DNA of 64,000 nt from Pseudomonas sp. MAG733B (GCF_036884845.1 NZ_CP145732.1:372001-436000), one strand, 5' to 3'; positions 10,285 to 20,630 are shown, counted from the first letter of the stretch. The notes: generated from the letters alone by a model not told the origin. Program-made: numbers and translations.

Positions 10285-10385
10285 ATGCGCGCAGGAATCG
10301 TCCGACTTAAGTAAGCGAAACGTCCGACATCCAGAAGGTATCAATCTGCATAGGATCTTCCCTGAATCCACAGGAGATCTTCCCC

Positions 10386-10598
10386 ATGCAAAAAGACCAC
10401 GTTCCCTACGGCAGCGATGTTTCAGCAGGCACCTATGAGTGCGCAGACTGCGGACGCGAATACACCAATCAGTCAAAGACTTCGCTTCCGCCGTGCCCTG
10501 ACTTCAAACCAGGCACACACGTGCTCAATGGCTGGAAGATCCTGACCGGCCAAGGCGACGCCGTGGCTGATCCATACCCAAACGAGTCTTCCAAGTGA
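10386..10598 (+). CDS. Small zinc-ribbon-like protein
   Basis: A 70-residue hypothetical protein. TYECADCGREY (about 16-26) has one CXXC knuckle and a further Cys in PPCPDF near 37, resembling a half zinc ribbon. No membrane segment or signal peptide is present. AGGAGATC precedes the ATG. The next gene follows after 17 bases and the one after that overlaps it, so this is the first gene of a probable three-gene operon of unknown role. No function is assigned. Confidence 0.7.
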   Translation: MQKDHVPYGSDVSAGTYECADCGREYTNQSKTSLPPCPDFKPGTHVLNGWKILTGQGDAVADPYPNESSK

Positions 10599-10615
10599 CC
10601 ACGGGGGACTGAACC

Positions 10616-11188
10616 ATGCAGATCTCGTTCACGATTGATGCCCAGGCCTTCGACCTCGAGCAAAAGGAGCCGGTCAAAAAGACGTTGCGGATTTCCGACG
10701 CCGAAATCACCCATGCCCTACAGCGAATAGCCAAGGCGAGCCTGACCGAATACCTGAAAATGCTGGTCGAAGGCGGCATGCCCAGCAGGGCCGATGAAGC
10801 TAAACAGGATCGCTTGCTGTACCTGATTCAAAGCTATTTCGGGCAGACCCTGCCGACCGAATCGCAGATATCGACGATTTTCCAGTTGACTCAGAGCCAA
10901 AGCAAAACCCTGCTGAAAAACACGGTTTCACGGTTTCGCAATCAATTGGACGAGATCCTTCAGCACAGCATGCGAGCCGTGATCGAGTCTGCGGAGCACG
11001 CTCAGACCGTGTATCTGGTGGTGATCAGCTCGGACGTTATCCGCGATGAACTGAACATGCTGATCACACAGAATGAGCCAACGTTCAAACCCATCGTCAA
11101 ACGCAAAGGCAGCGCCGGGCAGTTCGAAATCAGCGAGGATTCCCACGCGCTGCTCTGCCAGACACTGGGCCTGAATGCCGTTCAGTGA
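10616..11188 (+). CDS. Hypothetical protein, 190 residues
   Basis: Not recognised. The N-terminal third (MQISFTIDAQAFDLEQKEP) looks like a beta-rich start. A helical middle (about 30-125, with RISDAEITHALQRIA and SQSKTLLKNTVSRFR) may contain a helix-turn-helix-like segment. There are no membrane segments. GGGGGACT stands before the ATG. Its last 14 bases overlap the following membrane-protein gene, which argues for translational coupling and a joint function. Confidence 0.65.
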   Translation: MQISFTIDAQAFDLEQKEPVKKTLRISDAEITHALQRIAKASLTEYLKMLVEGGMPSRADEAKQDRLLYLIQSYFGQTLPTESQISTIFQLTQSQSKTLLKNTVSRFRNQLDEILQHSMRAVIESAEHAQTVYLVVISSDVIRDELNMLITQNEPTFKPIVKRKGSAGQFEISEDSHALLCQTLGLNAVQ

Positions 11189-11558
11189 CATCGTCGCGGT
11201 CAGTGGCCTGCTGCTGACCCTGACCACGTTCATGTTCAATCTGGCCTGGCCCAAGCTGGATGAAGCGCTGGAACTGGATGAAAAACAGTCAGGTCCGCTG
11301 GCCAGGAAGCGCAGCCAAAGGAAAGTAATGAGCGTTTTGCTGGGCTGCGCGATGCCGCTGACTTGCGCCTTCATGGCGCTGTTTTACGTCAATCTTCCCG
11401 CCGCCGTGCGGATCATGAGCAACAGCACGCTGGAGCTGTGGAATTTCGACGTAGATCGCACGTTGTATGTGATGCTCGTCTGCGCACTACTGGTGTTTGT
11501 AGCGCTCAACGTTTGGCTGACCATTCGATTGATCGCAAAATGGCATCACCTGCGTTAA
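11175..11558 (+). CDS. Small membrane protein, 127 residues
   Basis: Not recognised. Three hydrophobic segments are visible: about residues 5-24 (IVAVSGLLLTLTTFMFNLAW), 50-72 (VMSVLLGCAMPLTCAFMALFY) and 95-118 (LYVMLVCALLVFVALNVWLTI). A charged cytoplasmic stretch KLDEALELDEKQSG lies between the first two. It overlaps the preceding gene by 14 bases. Perhaps a two-protein soluble/membrane module; no function can be stated. Confidence 0.65.
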   Translation: MPFSDIVAVSGLLLTLTTFMFNLAWPKLDEALELDEKQSGPLARKRSQRKVMSVLLGCAMPLTCAFMALFYVNLPAAVRIMSNSTLELWNFDVDRTLYVMLVCALLVFVALNVWLTIRLIAKWHHLR

Positions 11559-11573
11559 GCACCGCCCAAAGAA

Positions 11574-11600
11574 AAGGCCCTGTAAACAGGGCCTTTCTTA
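11574..11600. terminator. Bidirectional rho-independent terminator
   Basis: AAAGGCCCTGT / ACAGGGCCTTT, an 11-bp stem with a very small loop and A and T runs on the outer sides. It lies between the convergent small membrane-protein gene and pyrE. Confidence 0.88.
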
Positions 11601-11610
11601 TTGGACTAAA

Positions 11611-12255
11611 TCAGACACCGAACTGTGCCCGATAGGCCTCAACCGCCGGCAAATGCTGCTTGAGCTGTGGATCATCGGCCAGGAATTCCAGCACCTGGTT
11701 CAACGACACAATGCTGATCACCGGGATGCCGAAGTCACGCTCGACTTCCTGGATCGCCGACAACTCGCCGTTGCCTCGCTCCTGACGGTTCAGGGCAATC
11801 AATACGCCTGCGGCTTTGGCGCCGTCCTGGGAAGCGATGATCTGCATCACTTCGCGGATCGCGGTGCCGGCGGTGATTACGTCGTCGATGATCAACACTT
11901 CACCCGTCAGCGGTGCGCCGACCAGGCTGCCGCCTTCACCGTGGGCCTTGGCTTCCTTGCGGTTGAAGCACCAAGGCAGGTCACGGTTGTGATGTTCGGC
12001 CAACGCCACGGCAGTGGTCGCCGCCAATGGGATGCCTTTGTAGGCAGGGCCAAACAGCACGTCGAAGGGAATGCCGCTCTCGACGATGGCTGCGGCGTAG
12101 AAACGACCGAGCTGCGCCAGGGCCGAACCCGAGTTGAACAGGCCCGCATTGAAGAAGTAAGGACTGGTGCGCCCGGACTTCAGGGTGAACTCACCGAAGC
12201 GCAAAACGCCGCGATCGATGGCAAAACGAATGAAATCGCGCTGATACGCTTGCAT
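11611..12255 (-). CDS. pyrE: Orotate phosphoribosyltransferase
   Basis: A 214-residue type I phosphoribosyltransferase that adds orotate to PRPP to form OMP in pyrimidine synthesis. The PRPP motif [16 protein letters not shown] is at about 119-134, with substrate-contact [14 protein letters not shown] near 20-33 and [10 protein letters not shown] near 68-77. The frame runs 7 codons further upstream, but the ATG of [12 protein letters not shown] at 12253-12255 gives the family length. Divergent from crc with an 82-bp shared control region. Confidence 0.96.
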   Translation of the reverse strand: MQAYQRDFIRFAIDRGVLRFGEFTLKSGRTSPYFFNAGLFNSGSALAQLGRFYAAAIVESGIPFDVLFGPAYKGIPLAATTAVALAEHHNRDLPWCFNRKEAKAHGEGGSLVGAPLTGEVLIIDDVITAGTAIREVMQIIASQDGAKAAGVLIALNRQERGNGELSAIQEVERDFGIPVISIVSLNQVLEFLADDPQLKQHLPAVEAYRAQFGV

Positions 12256-12300
12256 GAAAAAAACCCCAAATACCACGGATTTAGCTAATTAGCTTGACGC

Positions 12301-12315
12301 CGTGTATCATACACG
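12301..12315. promoter_or_regulatory. Palindrome in the pyrE-crc divergent region
   Basis: CGTGTAT-C-ATACACG, a perfect 7+1+7 dyad. It contains TATCAT/TATGAT, which could act as -10 elements in either direction. It lies between pyrE and crc, with another dyad (AGCTAATTAGCT) just to its left. No known operator is recognised. Confidence 0.35.
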
Positions 12316-12337
12316 CACGCGATTTTTGGGGCCATTT

Positions 12338-13117
12338 ATGCGGATCATCAGTGTGAACGTCAATGGTATTCAGGCTGCAGTCGAGCGGGGTTTGCTCAGT
12401 TGGCTGCAAGCACAGAATGCCGACGTCATCTGCCTGCAGGACACCCGTGCCTCCGCCTTTGAACTGGACGATCCAGCCTTCCAACTGGATGGATACTTCC
12501 TTTATGCCTGCGACGCCGAAGTTCCCGCCCAAGGTGGTGTGGCTTTGTACTCGCGGTTGCAACCGAAGGCTGTCATCAGCGGTCTCGGTTTCGAGACGGC
12601 CGACCGCTACGGGCGCTACCTGCAAGCCGATTTCGACAAAGTCAGTATTGCAACCTTGTTGCTTCCGTCCGGCATGAACGGCGATGAAGACTTGAACCAG
12701 AAATTCAAGCTCATGGACGACTTCGCCAAGTACCTGGACAAGCAACGGCGCAAACGCCGCGAGTACATTTATTGTGGCTCGCTGTACGTGGCGCAACAGA
12801 AACTGGACATCAAGAACTGGCGCGACAGCCAGCAATCTCCTGGCTTCCTGGCGCCAGAACGCGCCTGGATGGACGAGATTGTCGGCAACATGGGTTATGT
12901 CGATGCCTTGCGCGAAGTCAGTCGTGAAGGCGACCAGTACAGCTGGTGGCCGGATAACGAACAAGCCGAAATGCTCAACCTCGGCTGGCGCTTCGACTAC
13001 CAGATCCTGACGCCGGGCCTGCGCCGCTTTGTACGCAGCGCACGCCTGCCACGTCAGCCACGGTTCTCGCAGCATGCGCCGCTGATCGTGGACTACGACT
13101 GGACGCTGACGATCTAA
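12338..13117 (+). CDS. crc: Catabolite repression control protein Crc
   Basis: A 259-residue protein of the exonuclease III/EEP fold, the exact length of Pseudomonas Crc. It starts MRIISVNVNGIQAAVERG. The positions that would be catalytic in ExoIII are altered: LQDTRA instead of LQETK, YCGSLYVAQQKLDIKN where GDFN is expected, and SQHAPLIVDYD in place of SDHCPV. This agrees with Crc lacking nuclease activity and acting as a partner of Hfq in translational repression of catabolic mRNAs. Start at 12338 chosen over the upstream in-frame ATG because it fits the family. The gene is in the conserved pyrE-crc pair. Confidence 0.95.
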   Translation: MRIISVNVNGIQAAVERGLLSWLQAQNADVICLQDTRASAFELDDPAFQLDGYFLYACDAEVPAQGGVALYSRLQPKAVISGLGFETADRYGRYLQADFDKVSIATLLLPSGMNGDEDLNQKFKLMDDFAKYLDKQRRKRREYIYCGSLYVAQQKLDIKNWRDSQQSPGFLAPERAWMDEIVGNMGYVDALREVSREGDQYSWWPDNEQAEMLNLGWRFDYQILTPGLRRFVRSARLPRQPRFSQHAPLIVDYDWTLTI

Positions 13118-13128
13118 ACGTTGTCGCT

Positions 13129-13170
13129 CATAAAAAATGCCCGTATCGCAAGATACGGGCATTTTTTATG
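13129..13170. terminator. Bidirectional rho-independent terminator
   Basis: Perfect 19-bp stem CATAAAAAATGCCCGTATC / GATACGGGCATTTTTTATG with a GCAA loop. It sits between the convergent crc and gltS genes. Confidence 0.93.
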
Positions 13171-13194
13171 AGCTGTATTTCAGTGACCTGAACT

Positions 13195-14403
13195 TCAAGC
13201 AGCGGCAAAGAATGGTAGCGCGAGGTACAACTTGATCACGATGACATTGATGATGTCGATGAAGAAAGCGCCCACCATAGGTACCACCAGAAACGCTATC
13301 TGCGAAGGCCCGTAGCGCTGCGTCACGGCTTGCATGTTAGCGATGGCCGTCGGAGTGGCACCCAGCCCAAAGCCACAATGCCCTGCCGCCAGTACCGCCG
13401 CATCATAGTTACGGCCCATGACTCTAAACGTCACGAATATCGCAAACAGCGCCATGACCAGCGTTTGCGCCGCCAGAATAATGAAGAAAGGTAATGCCAG
13501 TGCAGCCAGATCCCACAACTTGAGTGACATCAGCGCAATTGCCAGGAACAGCGACAAGCTGACATTTCCCAGTACAGAAACTTCCCGTTCAAACACCTGA
13601 TACAAGCCAAGTGCTGAAAGGCTGTTTCGCAAAAGCACACCCACGAACAATACGCAAACGAACGTCGGCAACTCAAATGCGGTTTCGCGGAGCGCGCCAT
13701 TCATGAGGTTACCCACCATCAAGCTGACGGCGATCAACGCAAGTGTCTCGATAAACGAAAATGGCGTGATCGAACGCTCTTTATTCGGCTGTTCAAACCC
13801 CTTTGGCAGTCGCGGCTTATCATGATTAGAACAACCGGGAACCTGTGTGCGCTTGATAAGCAGCCGGGCGACCGGCCCACCAATCAAACCGCCCAGCACC
13901 AGACCAAACGTTGCAGAGGCCATTGCAAGCTCAGAGGCGGAAGCCAGGCCGTATTTTTCACTGAACGTCGCGCCCCAGGCAGCACCGGTTCCGTGACCAC
14001 CTGCCAACGTCACCGAGCCTGTCAGCAGCCCCATCAAAGGGTCGAGCCCCAAAGCCGTTGCAAGCCCGATACCCATGGCATTCTGAACCACCAACAACCC
14101 GGTGACCGCTAACAGAAACACCCCCACTACGCGTCCGCCCTTCTTCAGGCTGGCGAAGTCTGCACTCAATCCAATAGTGGCGAAGAACGCCAGCATCAAG
14201 GGTGTTTGTAGCGAGGTGTCAAACCGCACTTCAATATTGAACAAGCGCAAAGCCAAAAGAACCAAGGCAACCATCAGGCCGCCCGCTACAGGTTCAGGGA
14301 TATTGTAAGCGCGTAAAAAACCGACCCGTGTGACCAGCCCGCGCCCCAGTAAGAGTACTAAGGACGCGGCGACGAGTGTTCCATAAAAATCGAGCTGAAA
14401 CAT
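13195..14403 (-). CDS. gltS: Sodium/glutamate symporter
   Basis: A 402-residue inner-membrane protein of the GltS (ESS) family with about ten or more hydrophobic segments and two inverted halves. GHGTGAAWG (about 135-143) and GHCGFGLGATPTAIANM (about 342-358) are the conserved re-entrant loop motifs of the family. It should import L-glutamate with Na+. It is monocistronic and ends at a strong bidirectional terminator. Confidence 0.93.
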   Translation of the reverse strand: MFQLDFYGTLVAASLVLLLGRGLVTRVGFLRAYNIPEPVAGGLMVALVLLALRLFNIEVRFDTSLQTPLMLAFFATIGLSADFASLKKGGRVVGVFLLAVTGLLVVQNAMGIGLATALGLDPLMGLLTGSVTLAGGHGTGAAWGATFSEKYGLASASELAMASATFGLVLGGLIGGPVARLLIKRTQVPGCSNHDKPRLPKGFEQPNKERSITPFSFIETLALIAVSLMVGNLMNGALRETAFELPTFVCVLFVGVLLRNSLSALGLYQVFEREVSVLGNVSLSLFLAIALMSLKLWDLAALALPFFIILAAQTLVMALFAIFVTFRVMGRNYDAAVLAAGHCGFGLGATPTAIANMQAVTQRYGPSQIAFLVVPMVGAFFIDIINVIVIKLYLALPFFAAA

Positions 14404-14720
14404 TGGGATATTCTTAAATTATTCATTCAGGGGCGAACTGTTTACCTGGACACGCCTCTTGAACAGGCTGATTGTTCTCAACGCTGATTGTTTTAATTTC
14501 AGGATCCGTCAATGGTCTGAATATATCGAAATATTTCTAATGAATATTACTTGGGGCAACTTTAACAACCGCCCAGCTTCATTGCCAAGGATATGGAGAG
14601 CAATGCGGATATACAGTTGTGACTAAAAGTGTAGGGAAGTAAGCGTAGTTGTCTGGAGAAATAACTTGATAACAAAAAAGCCCCGACGAGTCGGGGCTTC
14701 TTTCAATCTCATTGCCTGGC
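14404..14720. other. 317-bp intergenic region upstream of gltS
   Basis: The right end holds the terminator of the DUF4870 gene (14678-14700). The middle (about 14480-14560) is AT-rich, with a dyad-like stretch AATATATCGAAATATT near 14520. This is a likely gltS promoter/operator zone, but I cannot fix -35/-10 boxes. No gene is seen. Confidence 0.5.
14678..14703 (-). terminator. Rho-independent terminator after the DUF4870 gene
   Basis: AAGCCCCGA-CGAG-TCGGGGCTT, a 9-bp GC-rich stem followed on the minus strand by T6 (A run at 14673-14679 on the plus strand). Confidence 0.85.
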
Positions 14721-15089
14721 TTACTTAATCAACCGCCAAGTGAACGGATATCGATAAGGAAACCCTTCATTGGCCTTCACCCCGGCAATGATCGTCAGCA
14801 CCAGCGCGCCAATGGCGATCAGGCCAAACAGGAAGAACCCGATAATCACCACCATCAGCAGGAAGCAAATGGCGGAGGCAATGGCGACGGTGATCTGAAA
14901 GTTCAGCGCCTCCTTGCCTTGTGCGTCGATGAACGGGTCCATCTCGCGCTTCATTTGCCACAGGATCAGCGGGCCGATCAGCGTACCGAACGGAATCCAG
15001 ATCCCCAACAAGGCGGACAAGTGACAAAACATCGCCCACTGCCGAACTTCTTTGCTCGGGGTGGGAAGCAACTGTTGCTCGTCACTCAT
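14721..15089 (-). CDS. DUF4870 (Tic20-like) membrane protein
   Basis: A 122-residue small membrane protein of the DUF4870 family. It carries the signatures RQWAMFCHLSALLG (about 16-29), PLILWQMKRE (about 40-49) and GKEALNFQITV (about 58-68). Three to four hydrophobic segments follow and it ends in YRYPFTWRLIK. Function is unknown in the family; some members are compared with Tic20. AAGGAGG precedes the ATG. It lies 28 bases after rph on the same strand, so it is probably the second gene of an rph operon. Confidence 0.85.
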   Translation of the reverse strand: MSDEQQLLPTPSKEVRQWAMFCHLSALLGIWIPFGTLIGPLILWQMKREMDPFIDAQGKEALNFQITVAIASAICFLLMVVIIGFFLFGLIAIGALVLTIIAGVKANEGFPYRYPFTWRLIK

Positions 15090-15117
15090 GGCGTCCTCCT
15101 TGTCTTTGGCAATCCGG

Positions 15118-15840
15118 TCAGTCCGCCAGTGCAGCCGTTTGCAGATCGAAGATTTCGTTCATGCCTTTCTTGGCCAGTTCCAGCATCGCGTTCAGCTCTT
15201 CTGGCTGGAACGGTGCGCCTTCGGCAGTGCCCTGAACTTCGATGAAGCCGCCAGTGCTGGTCATCACCACGTTCAGGTCGGTCTCGGCAGCCGAGTCTTC
15301 CAGGTAGTCGAGGTCGAGTACCGGCTCGCCTTGGTACATGCCTACCGAAACGGCACCGATCATTTGCTTGAGCGGGTCGCCGCCTTTCAGGCCGCCACGC
15401 TTCTTGATCACTTTCAACGCATCGACCAGGGCAACCATGGCGCCGGTGATGGACGCAGTGCGGGTGCCGCCGTCGGCCTGGATCACGTCGCAGTCGACGT
15501 ACAGGGTCACGTCGCCCAGCTTGGACATGTCCAGCGCAGCGCGCAGGGAACGGCCAATCAGACGCTGGATTTCCAGGGTGCGGCCGCCTTGCTTGCCGCG
15601 GCTCGCTTCACGCTGGTTACGCTCGCCCGTGGCGCGCGGCAGCATGCCGTACTCGGCGGTCAACCAGCCTTGGCCCTGGCCCTTGAGAAAACGCGGCACA
15701 CCGTTTTCGACGCTGACCGTGCAGATGACTTTGGTGTCACCGAACTCGACCAGTACAGATCCCTCGGCGTGTTTGGTGTAGTTGCGGGTAATGCGGATCG
15801 AGCGGAGCTGATCGGCAGCGCGACCACTTGGACGTTTCAT
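15118..15840 (-). CDS. rph: Ribonuclease PH
   Basis: A 240-residue phosphorolytic 3'-5' exoribonuclease that trims tRNA 3' ends. The start [15 protein letters not shown] and the inner [29 protein letters not shown] (two adjoining motifs) are diagnostic, with [15 protein letters not shown] and [14 protein letters not shown] for phosphate and metal. The frame is open for 55 codons further upstream, but the ATG at 15838-15840 gives the standard start. Divergent from yicC, as in many gamma-proteobacteria. Confidence 0.96.
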   Translation of the reverse strand: MKRPSGRAADQLRSIRITRNYTKHAEGSVLVEFGDTKVICTVSVENGVPRFLKGQGQGWLTAEYGMLPRATGERNQREASRGKQGGRTLEIQRLIGRSLRAALDMSKLGDVTLYVDCDVIQADGGTRTASITGAMVALVDALKVIKKRGGLKGGDPLKQMIGAVSVGMYQGEPVLDLDYLEDSAAETDLNVVMTSTGGFIEVQGTAEGAPFQPEELNAMLELAKKGMNEIFDLQTAALAD

Positions 15841-16107
15841 AAGGGATACCTGTACGGGGACGGAAAACTGCGGAGCATTATAGAGCTGCCAGCCACGACT
15901 GGGCACTTCTAAAAAAATCCTCTGACGAGCGAAGGCTCTGAACAGCCCGTACCCGACGACCTGCAGCCGTTTGTCACACCGTGTGTTTGGGCGCATCCGC
16001 GCCACTGCGCTACAATCCTGCGCCTTTGCTGCCAGTCGGCTTTAATTCATTGATAGCGGATTGCCAGAACGTCAGTTCCGCGCCGATCCGCATTGCGAGG
16101 TACCCCC

Positions 16108-16971
16108 ATGGTGCACAGCATGACCGCCTTCGCCCGCGTCGAGAAAGCAGGCGTCCAGGGCACCCTGAACTGGGAACTGCGCTCGGTCAACAGCCGCTAC
16201 CTGGAACCCCACCTGCGCCTGCCGGACTCCTTTCGCGACCTCGAAGGCGCCGTCCGTGAAGCCCTGCGCCAGGGCGTGTCGCGGGGCAAGCTCGAATGCA
16301 CCCTGCGGTTCACCGAAGAAAACGCCGGCAAAGCGCTGCAAGTGGATCAGGACCGCGCCGCACAACTGGTTGCCGCCGCCGAGAAAATCGCCAGCCTGAT
16401 CAAGAATCCGGCCGCACTGAACCCGCTCGAAGTCCTGGCCTGGCCCGGCGTGCTGGTAGGTGATGCGACCGACCCGCAAGCCTTGAACGCCGAAGCACTG
16501 GCGCTGTTCAACGAAGGCCTTAAAGAACTCAAGGCCGGCCGCGAGCGCGAAGGCGCGGAGCTGGCACGGCTGATCAACGATCGCCTGACGTCCATTGAAG
16601 AAGACGTGGTGACCCTGCGCGAACTGGTTCCGCAGATGCTCGCCACCCAGCGCCAGAAAGTCCTCGACCGTTTCGCCGACATGAAGGCCGAGATGGACCC
16701 GCAGCGACTGGAGCAGGAAATGGTCATGCTCGCGCAAAAAAGCGACGTCGCCGAAGAACTGGATCGCCTGAGCACTCACATCATTGAAGTTCGTCGGGTA
16801 CTCAAATCCGGCGGCGCTGCCGGGCGACGCCTGGACTTCCTGATGCAGGAACTCAACCGCGAGGCTAATACACTGGGCTCCAAAGCCTTCGACCCGCGCA
16901 GCACCCAAGCGGCGGTCAACCTCAAGGTGTTGATCGAGCAGATGCGCGAACAAGTGCAGAATATTGAGTAA
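16108..16971 (+). CDS. yicC: YicC/YloC family endoribonuclease
   Basis: A 287-residue protein beginning MVHSMTAFARVE, with LRSVNSRYLEPHLRLP (about 30-45). The C-terminal half is helical and ends in the family signature GRRLDFLMQELNREANTLGSK. YicC proteins are RNA-cleaving enzymes; E. coli YicC has been linked to degradation of the small RNA RyhB. Start at 16108 chosen by family fit; GAGG lies 10 bases upstream. It is followed after 12 bases by gmk, a conserved pairing. Confidence 0.93.
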   Translation: MVHSMTAFARVEKAGVQGTLNWELRSVNSRYLEPHLRLPDSFRDLEGAVREALRQGVSRGKLECTLRFTEENAGKALQVDQDRAAQLVAAAEKIASLIKNPAALNPLEVLAWPGVLVGDATDPQALNAEALALFNEGLKELKAGREREGAELARLINDRLTSIEEDVVTLRELVPQMLATQRQKVLDRFADMKAEMDPQRLEQEMVMLAQKSDVAEELDRLSTHIIEVRRVLKSGGAAGRRLDFLMQELNREANTLGSKAFDPRSTQAAVNLKVLIEQMREQVQNIE

Positions 16972-17604
<633 letters not shown>

Positions 17605-17671
17605 TCCGCTCTTCCCAAAACAGCTGCAAGGGCTTTACATTGGCACTTGCAGCACGTTGAAGGGCTTGATC

Positions 17672-17708
17672 AAAAAATCAGCGCTTCCCTAATCGCTGGT
17701 GATTTTTT
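17672..17708 (+). terminator. Probable terminator after gmk
   Basis: AAAAAATCAGCG and CGCTGGTGATTTTTT form an interrupted stem with a T6 tail, between gmk and rpoZ. The 3-base bulge makes it weaker than the other terminators in the window. Confidence 0.45.
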
Positions 17709-17771
17709 AAACTGTTGAGTCCGCTCGCCCATCCGGGCAGCGCGCATATTGCATTTGCTACGAGGAAGACC

Positions 17772-18035
17772 ATGGCCCGCGTAACCGTTGAAGACTGCCT
17801 AGAACACGTGGATAACCGCTTTGAGCTGGTCATGCTCTCTACCAAGCGTGCCCGTCAACTGGCCACCGGCGGCAAAGAGCCGAAAGTAGCATGGGAAAAC
17901 GACAAGCCTACCGTTGTCGCCCTGCGCGAAATCGCTGAAGGCCTGATCGACTACGCAGCTATTGCCGAAGCCGAAATCGTTGAAGATGAACCGCTTTTTG
18001 CTGCATTTGAGGACGAGTCCAACGAGGCCGTCTAA
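17772..18035 (+). CDS. rpoZ: RNA polymerase omega subunit
   Basis: An 87-residue protein starting [20 protein letters not shown], with [10 protein letters not shown] and [14 protein letters not shown], the conserved omega core that wraps the beta' C-terminus. It assists RNAP assembly and forms part of a ppGpp-binding site. Start at 17772 has GAGGAAG upstream; the longer open frame from 17715 lacks homology. spoT follows in the same direction, the usual rpoZ-spoT pair. Confidence 0.97.
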   Translation: MARVTVEDCLEHVDNRFELVMLSTKRARQLATGGKEPKVAWENDKPTVVALREIAEGLIDYAAIAEAEIVEDEPLFAAFEDESNEAV

Positions 18036-18092
18036 GCCTATGCCTGGTCGACGTAGCACGGCGCGGGATAAAAGCTTACGGCAGGAGACATC

Positions 18093-20198
18093 ATGCCGAG
18101 CATAGACGCCCTCGCCGATCGCTTATCGACCTACCTCGGCAATGACCAGGTCAACCTGGTCCGCCGAGCGTATTTCTACGCCGAACAAGCGCACGACGGC
18201 CAACGCCGCCGTAGCGGTGAGGCGTACGTCACGCATCCTCTTGCCGTGGCCAATATTCTTGCCGACATGCATATGGACCATCAGAGCCTGATGGCGGCCA
18301 TGCTGCATGACGTGATCGAAGACACCGGTATTGCCAAGGAAGCGCTGCAAGCGCAGTTCGGCGAAACCGTGGCCGAACTGGTCGACGGGGTCAGCAAACT
18401 GACCCAGATGAACTTCGAGACCAAGGCCGAAGCCCAAGCCGAAAACTTCCAGAAAATGGCCATGGCCATGGCGCGCGACATTCGCGTGATCCTGGTCAAA
18501 CTGGCCGACCGCCTGCACAACATGCGCACGCTGGAAGTGCTGTCCGGCGAGAAACGCCGGCGCATCGCCAAGGAAACCCTGGAAATCTATGCGCCCATCG
18601 CCAACCGGCTGGGCATGCACGCCATCCGCATAGAGTTCGAAGACCTCGGCTTCAAGGCCATGCACCCGATGCGCTCCGCGCGGATCTACCAGGCCGTCAA
18701 ACGCGCCCGGGGCAACCGCAAGGAAATCGTCAACAAGATCGAAGAATCCCTCAGTCACTGCCTGGCCATCGACGGCATTCAGGGCGAGGTCAGCGGTCGC
18801 CAGAAACACCTCTACGGCATCTACAAGAAAATGCGCGGCAAGCGTCGGGCCTTCAACGAGATCATGGACGTCTACGCGTTCCGGATCATCGTCGACAAGG
18901 TCGATACCTGCTACCGCGTGCTGGGTGCTGTGCATAATTTGTACAAGCCGTTGCCGGGGCGCTTCAAGGATTACATCGCGATCCCCAAGGCCAACGGCTA
19001 TCAGTCGCTGCACACCACGCTGTTCGGCATGCACGGTGTGCCCATCGAGATCCAGATCCGCACCCGCGAAATGGAAGAGATGGCCAACAACGGCATCGCC
19101 GCCCATTGGCTGTACAAATCCAGCGGCGACGAACAGCCGAAAGGCACTCACGCCCGCGCGCGCCAGTGGGTCAAAGGCGTGCTGGAAATGCAGCAACGCG
19201 CCGGCAACTCGCTGGAATTCATCGAAAGCGTGAAGATCGACCTGTTCCCGGACGAGGTCTACGTGTTCACGCCCAAAGGCCGGATCATGGAGCTGCCCAA
19301 GGGCTCCACGGCGGTCGACTTCGCTTACGCGGTGCACACCGACGTGGGCAACAGCTGTATTGCCTGTCGGATCAATCGTCGTCTCGCGCCGCTGTCCGAA
19401 CCGCTGCAAAGCGGCTCCACGGTCGAGATCGTCAGCGCCCCCGGCGCGCGGCCGAACCCGGCGTGGCTCAACTTCGTGGTCACCGGTAAGGCCCGTACGC
19501 ACATCCGCCATGCGTTGAAGCTGCAACGCCGCTCCGAGTCCATCAGCCTCGGCGAACGCCTGCTGAACAAAGTCCTCAACGGTTTCGACAGCGCGCTGGA
19601 GAAGATCCCGTCCGAACGCGTCAAGGCGATGCTCGTCGAGTATCGCCTCGAACTGATCGAAGATTTGCTCGAAGACATCGGCCTGGGCAATCGCATGGCC
19701 TACGTGGTGGCACGCCGACTGCTCGGCGAAGGCGAACAGTTGCCGAGCCCTGAAGGCCCGCTGGCGATTCGCGGCACCGAAGGCCTGGTGCTCAGCTACG
19801 CCAAGTGCTGCACACCGATTCCGGGCGACCCGATTGTTGGTCACCTGTCTGCGGGCAAAGGCATGGTCGTGCACCTGGACAACTGCCGCAACATCAGCGA
19901 AATCCGCCACAACCCGGAAAAATGCATCCAGCTCTCGTGGGCCAAGGATGTCACCGGCGAATTCAACGTCGAGCTGCGCGTCGAGCTGGAACACCAGCGC
20001 GGCCTGATCGCCCTGCTTGCCAGCAGCGTCAACGCGGCCGACGGCAATATCGAAAAAATCAGCATGGATGAACGCGATGGTCGCATCAGCGTGGTCCAAC
20101 TGGTGGTCAGCGTGCACGACCGTGTGCACCTGGCCCGCGTGATCAAGAAACTGCGCGCCCTGACCGGGGTGATCCGCATCACCCGCATGCGTGCTTAA
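18093..20198 (+). CDS. spoT: Bifunctional (p)ppGpp synthetase/hydrolase SpoT
   Basis: A 701-residue Rel/Spo homologue of usual SpoT length. Domains in order: HD hydrolase (about 20-200; [11 protein letters not shown] and HDVIEDTG intact, so hydrolase-competent), synthetase (about 230-340; [11 protein letters not shown]), TGS (about 385-450; [18 protein letters not shown]), a CC/zinc-finger-like region ([17 protein letters not shown]) and C-terminal ACT (about 625-701). It controls (p)ppGpp in fatty-acid, carbon and other stress responses. AGGAG precedes the ATG. Confidence 0.97.
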   Translation: MPSIDALADRLSTYLGNDQVNLVRRAYFYAEQAHDGQRRRSGEAYVTHPLAVANILADMHMDHQSLMAAMLHDVIEDTGIAKEALQAQFGETVAELVDGVSKLTQMNFETKAEAQAENFQKMAMAMARDIRVILVKLADRLHNMRTLEVLSGEKRRRIAKETLEIYAPIANRLGMHAIRIEFEDLGFKAMHPMRSARIYQAVKRARGNRKEIVNKIEESLSHCLAIDGIQGEVSGRQKHLYGIYKKMRGKRRAFNEIMDVYAFRIIVDKVDTCYRVLGAVHNLYKPLPGRFKDYIAIPKANGYQSLHTTLFGMHGVPIEIQIRTREMEEMANNGIAAHWLYKSSGDEQPKGTHARARQWVKGVLEMQQRAGNSLEFIESVKIDLFPDEVYVFTPKGRIMELPKGSTAVDFAYAVHTDVGNSCIACRINRRLAPLSEPLQSGSTVEIVSAPGARPNPAWLNFVVTGKARTHIRHALKLQRRSESISLGERLLNKVLNGFDSALEKIPSERVKAMLVEYRLELIEDLLEDIGLGNRMAYVVARRLLGEGEQLPSPEGPLAIRGTEGLVLSYAKCCTPIPGDPIVGHLSAGKGMVVHLDNCRNISEIRHNPEKCIQLSWAKDVTGEFNVELRVELEHQRGLIALLASSVNAADGNIEKISMDERDGRISVVQLVVSVHDRVHLARVIKKLRALTGVIRITRMRA

Positions 20199-20220
20199 GC
20201 CCACTTACAAGGAGTCATTC

Positions 20221-20601
20221 ATGACCAAGACTGTTATCACCAGCGACAAGGCCCCGGCCGCCATCGGTACTTACTCCCAGGCGATCAAGGCTGGCAACAC
20301 CGTTTACATGTCGGGTCAGATTCCTCTGGACCCAAAAACCATGGAACTGGTTGAAGGCTTCGAAGCCCAGACCGTCCAGGTGTTCGAGAACCTCAAAGCC
20401 GTGGCTGAAGCTGCTGGCGGTTCGTTCAAGGACATCGTCAAACTGAACATCTTCCTCACCGACCTGAGCCACTTCGCCAAGGTCAACGAGATCATGGGCA
20501 AGTACTTCGACCAGCCTTACCCAGCCCGCGCCGCCATCGGCGTAGCAGCCCTGCCAAAGGGTTCGCAGGTTGAAATGGATGCCATCCTGGTCATCGAGTA
20601 A
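20221..20601 (+). CDS. ridA: Enamine/imine deaminase RidA
   Basis: A 126-residue trimeric YjgF/YER057c/UK114 protein. [16 protein letters not shown] (about 30-45) and the C-terminal [20 protein letters not shown] carry the active-site Arg and Glu region of true RidA. It hydrolyses reactive 2-aminoacrylate and related enamines from PLP enzymes. AAGGAGTC lies before the ATG at 20221. It starts 22 bases after spoT and is probably co-transcribed with it. Confidence 0.95.
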   Translation: MTKTVITSDKAPAAIGTYSQAIKAGNTVYMSGQIPLDPKTMELVEGFEAQTVQVFENLKAVAEAAGGSFKDIVKLNIFLTDLSHFAKVNEIMGKYFDQPYPARAAIGVAALPKGSQVEMDAILVIE

Positions 20602-20607
20602 TGTGTC

Positions 20608-20630
20608 CGGCGCAGCCTCGCGCTGCGCCG
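20608..20630. other. GC-rich hairpin between ridA and the lipoprotein gene
   Basis: CGGCGCAGC / GCTGCGCCG, a 9-bp perfect stem with a 5-base loop but no U-tract. It could stabilise the ridA mRNA 3' end or attenuate transcription; it is not a classic terminator. Confidence 0.5.

Noticed and set aside
18123..20204. Minus-strand open frame of 693 codons opposite spoT
   Set aside because: Shadow of spoT in a GC-rich genome; the translation has no recognisable domain.
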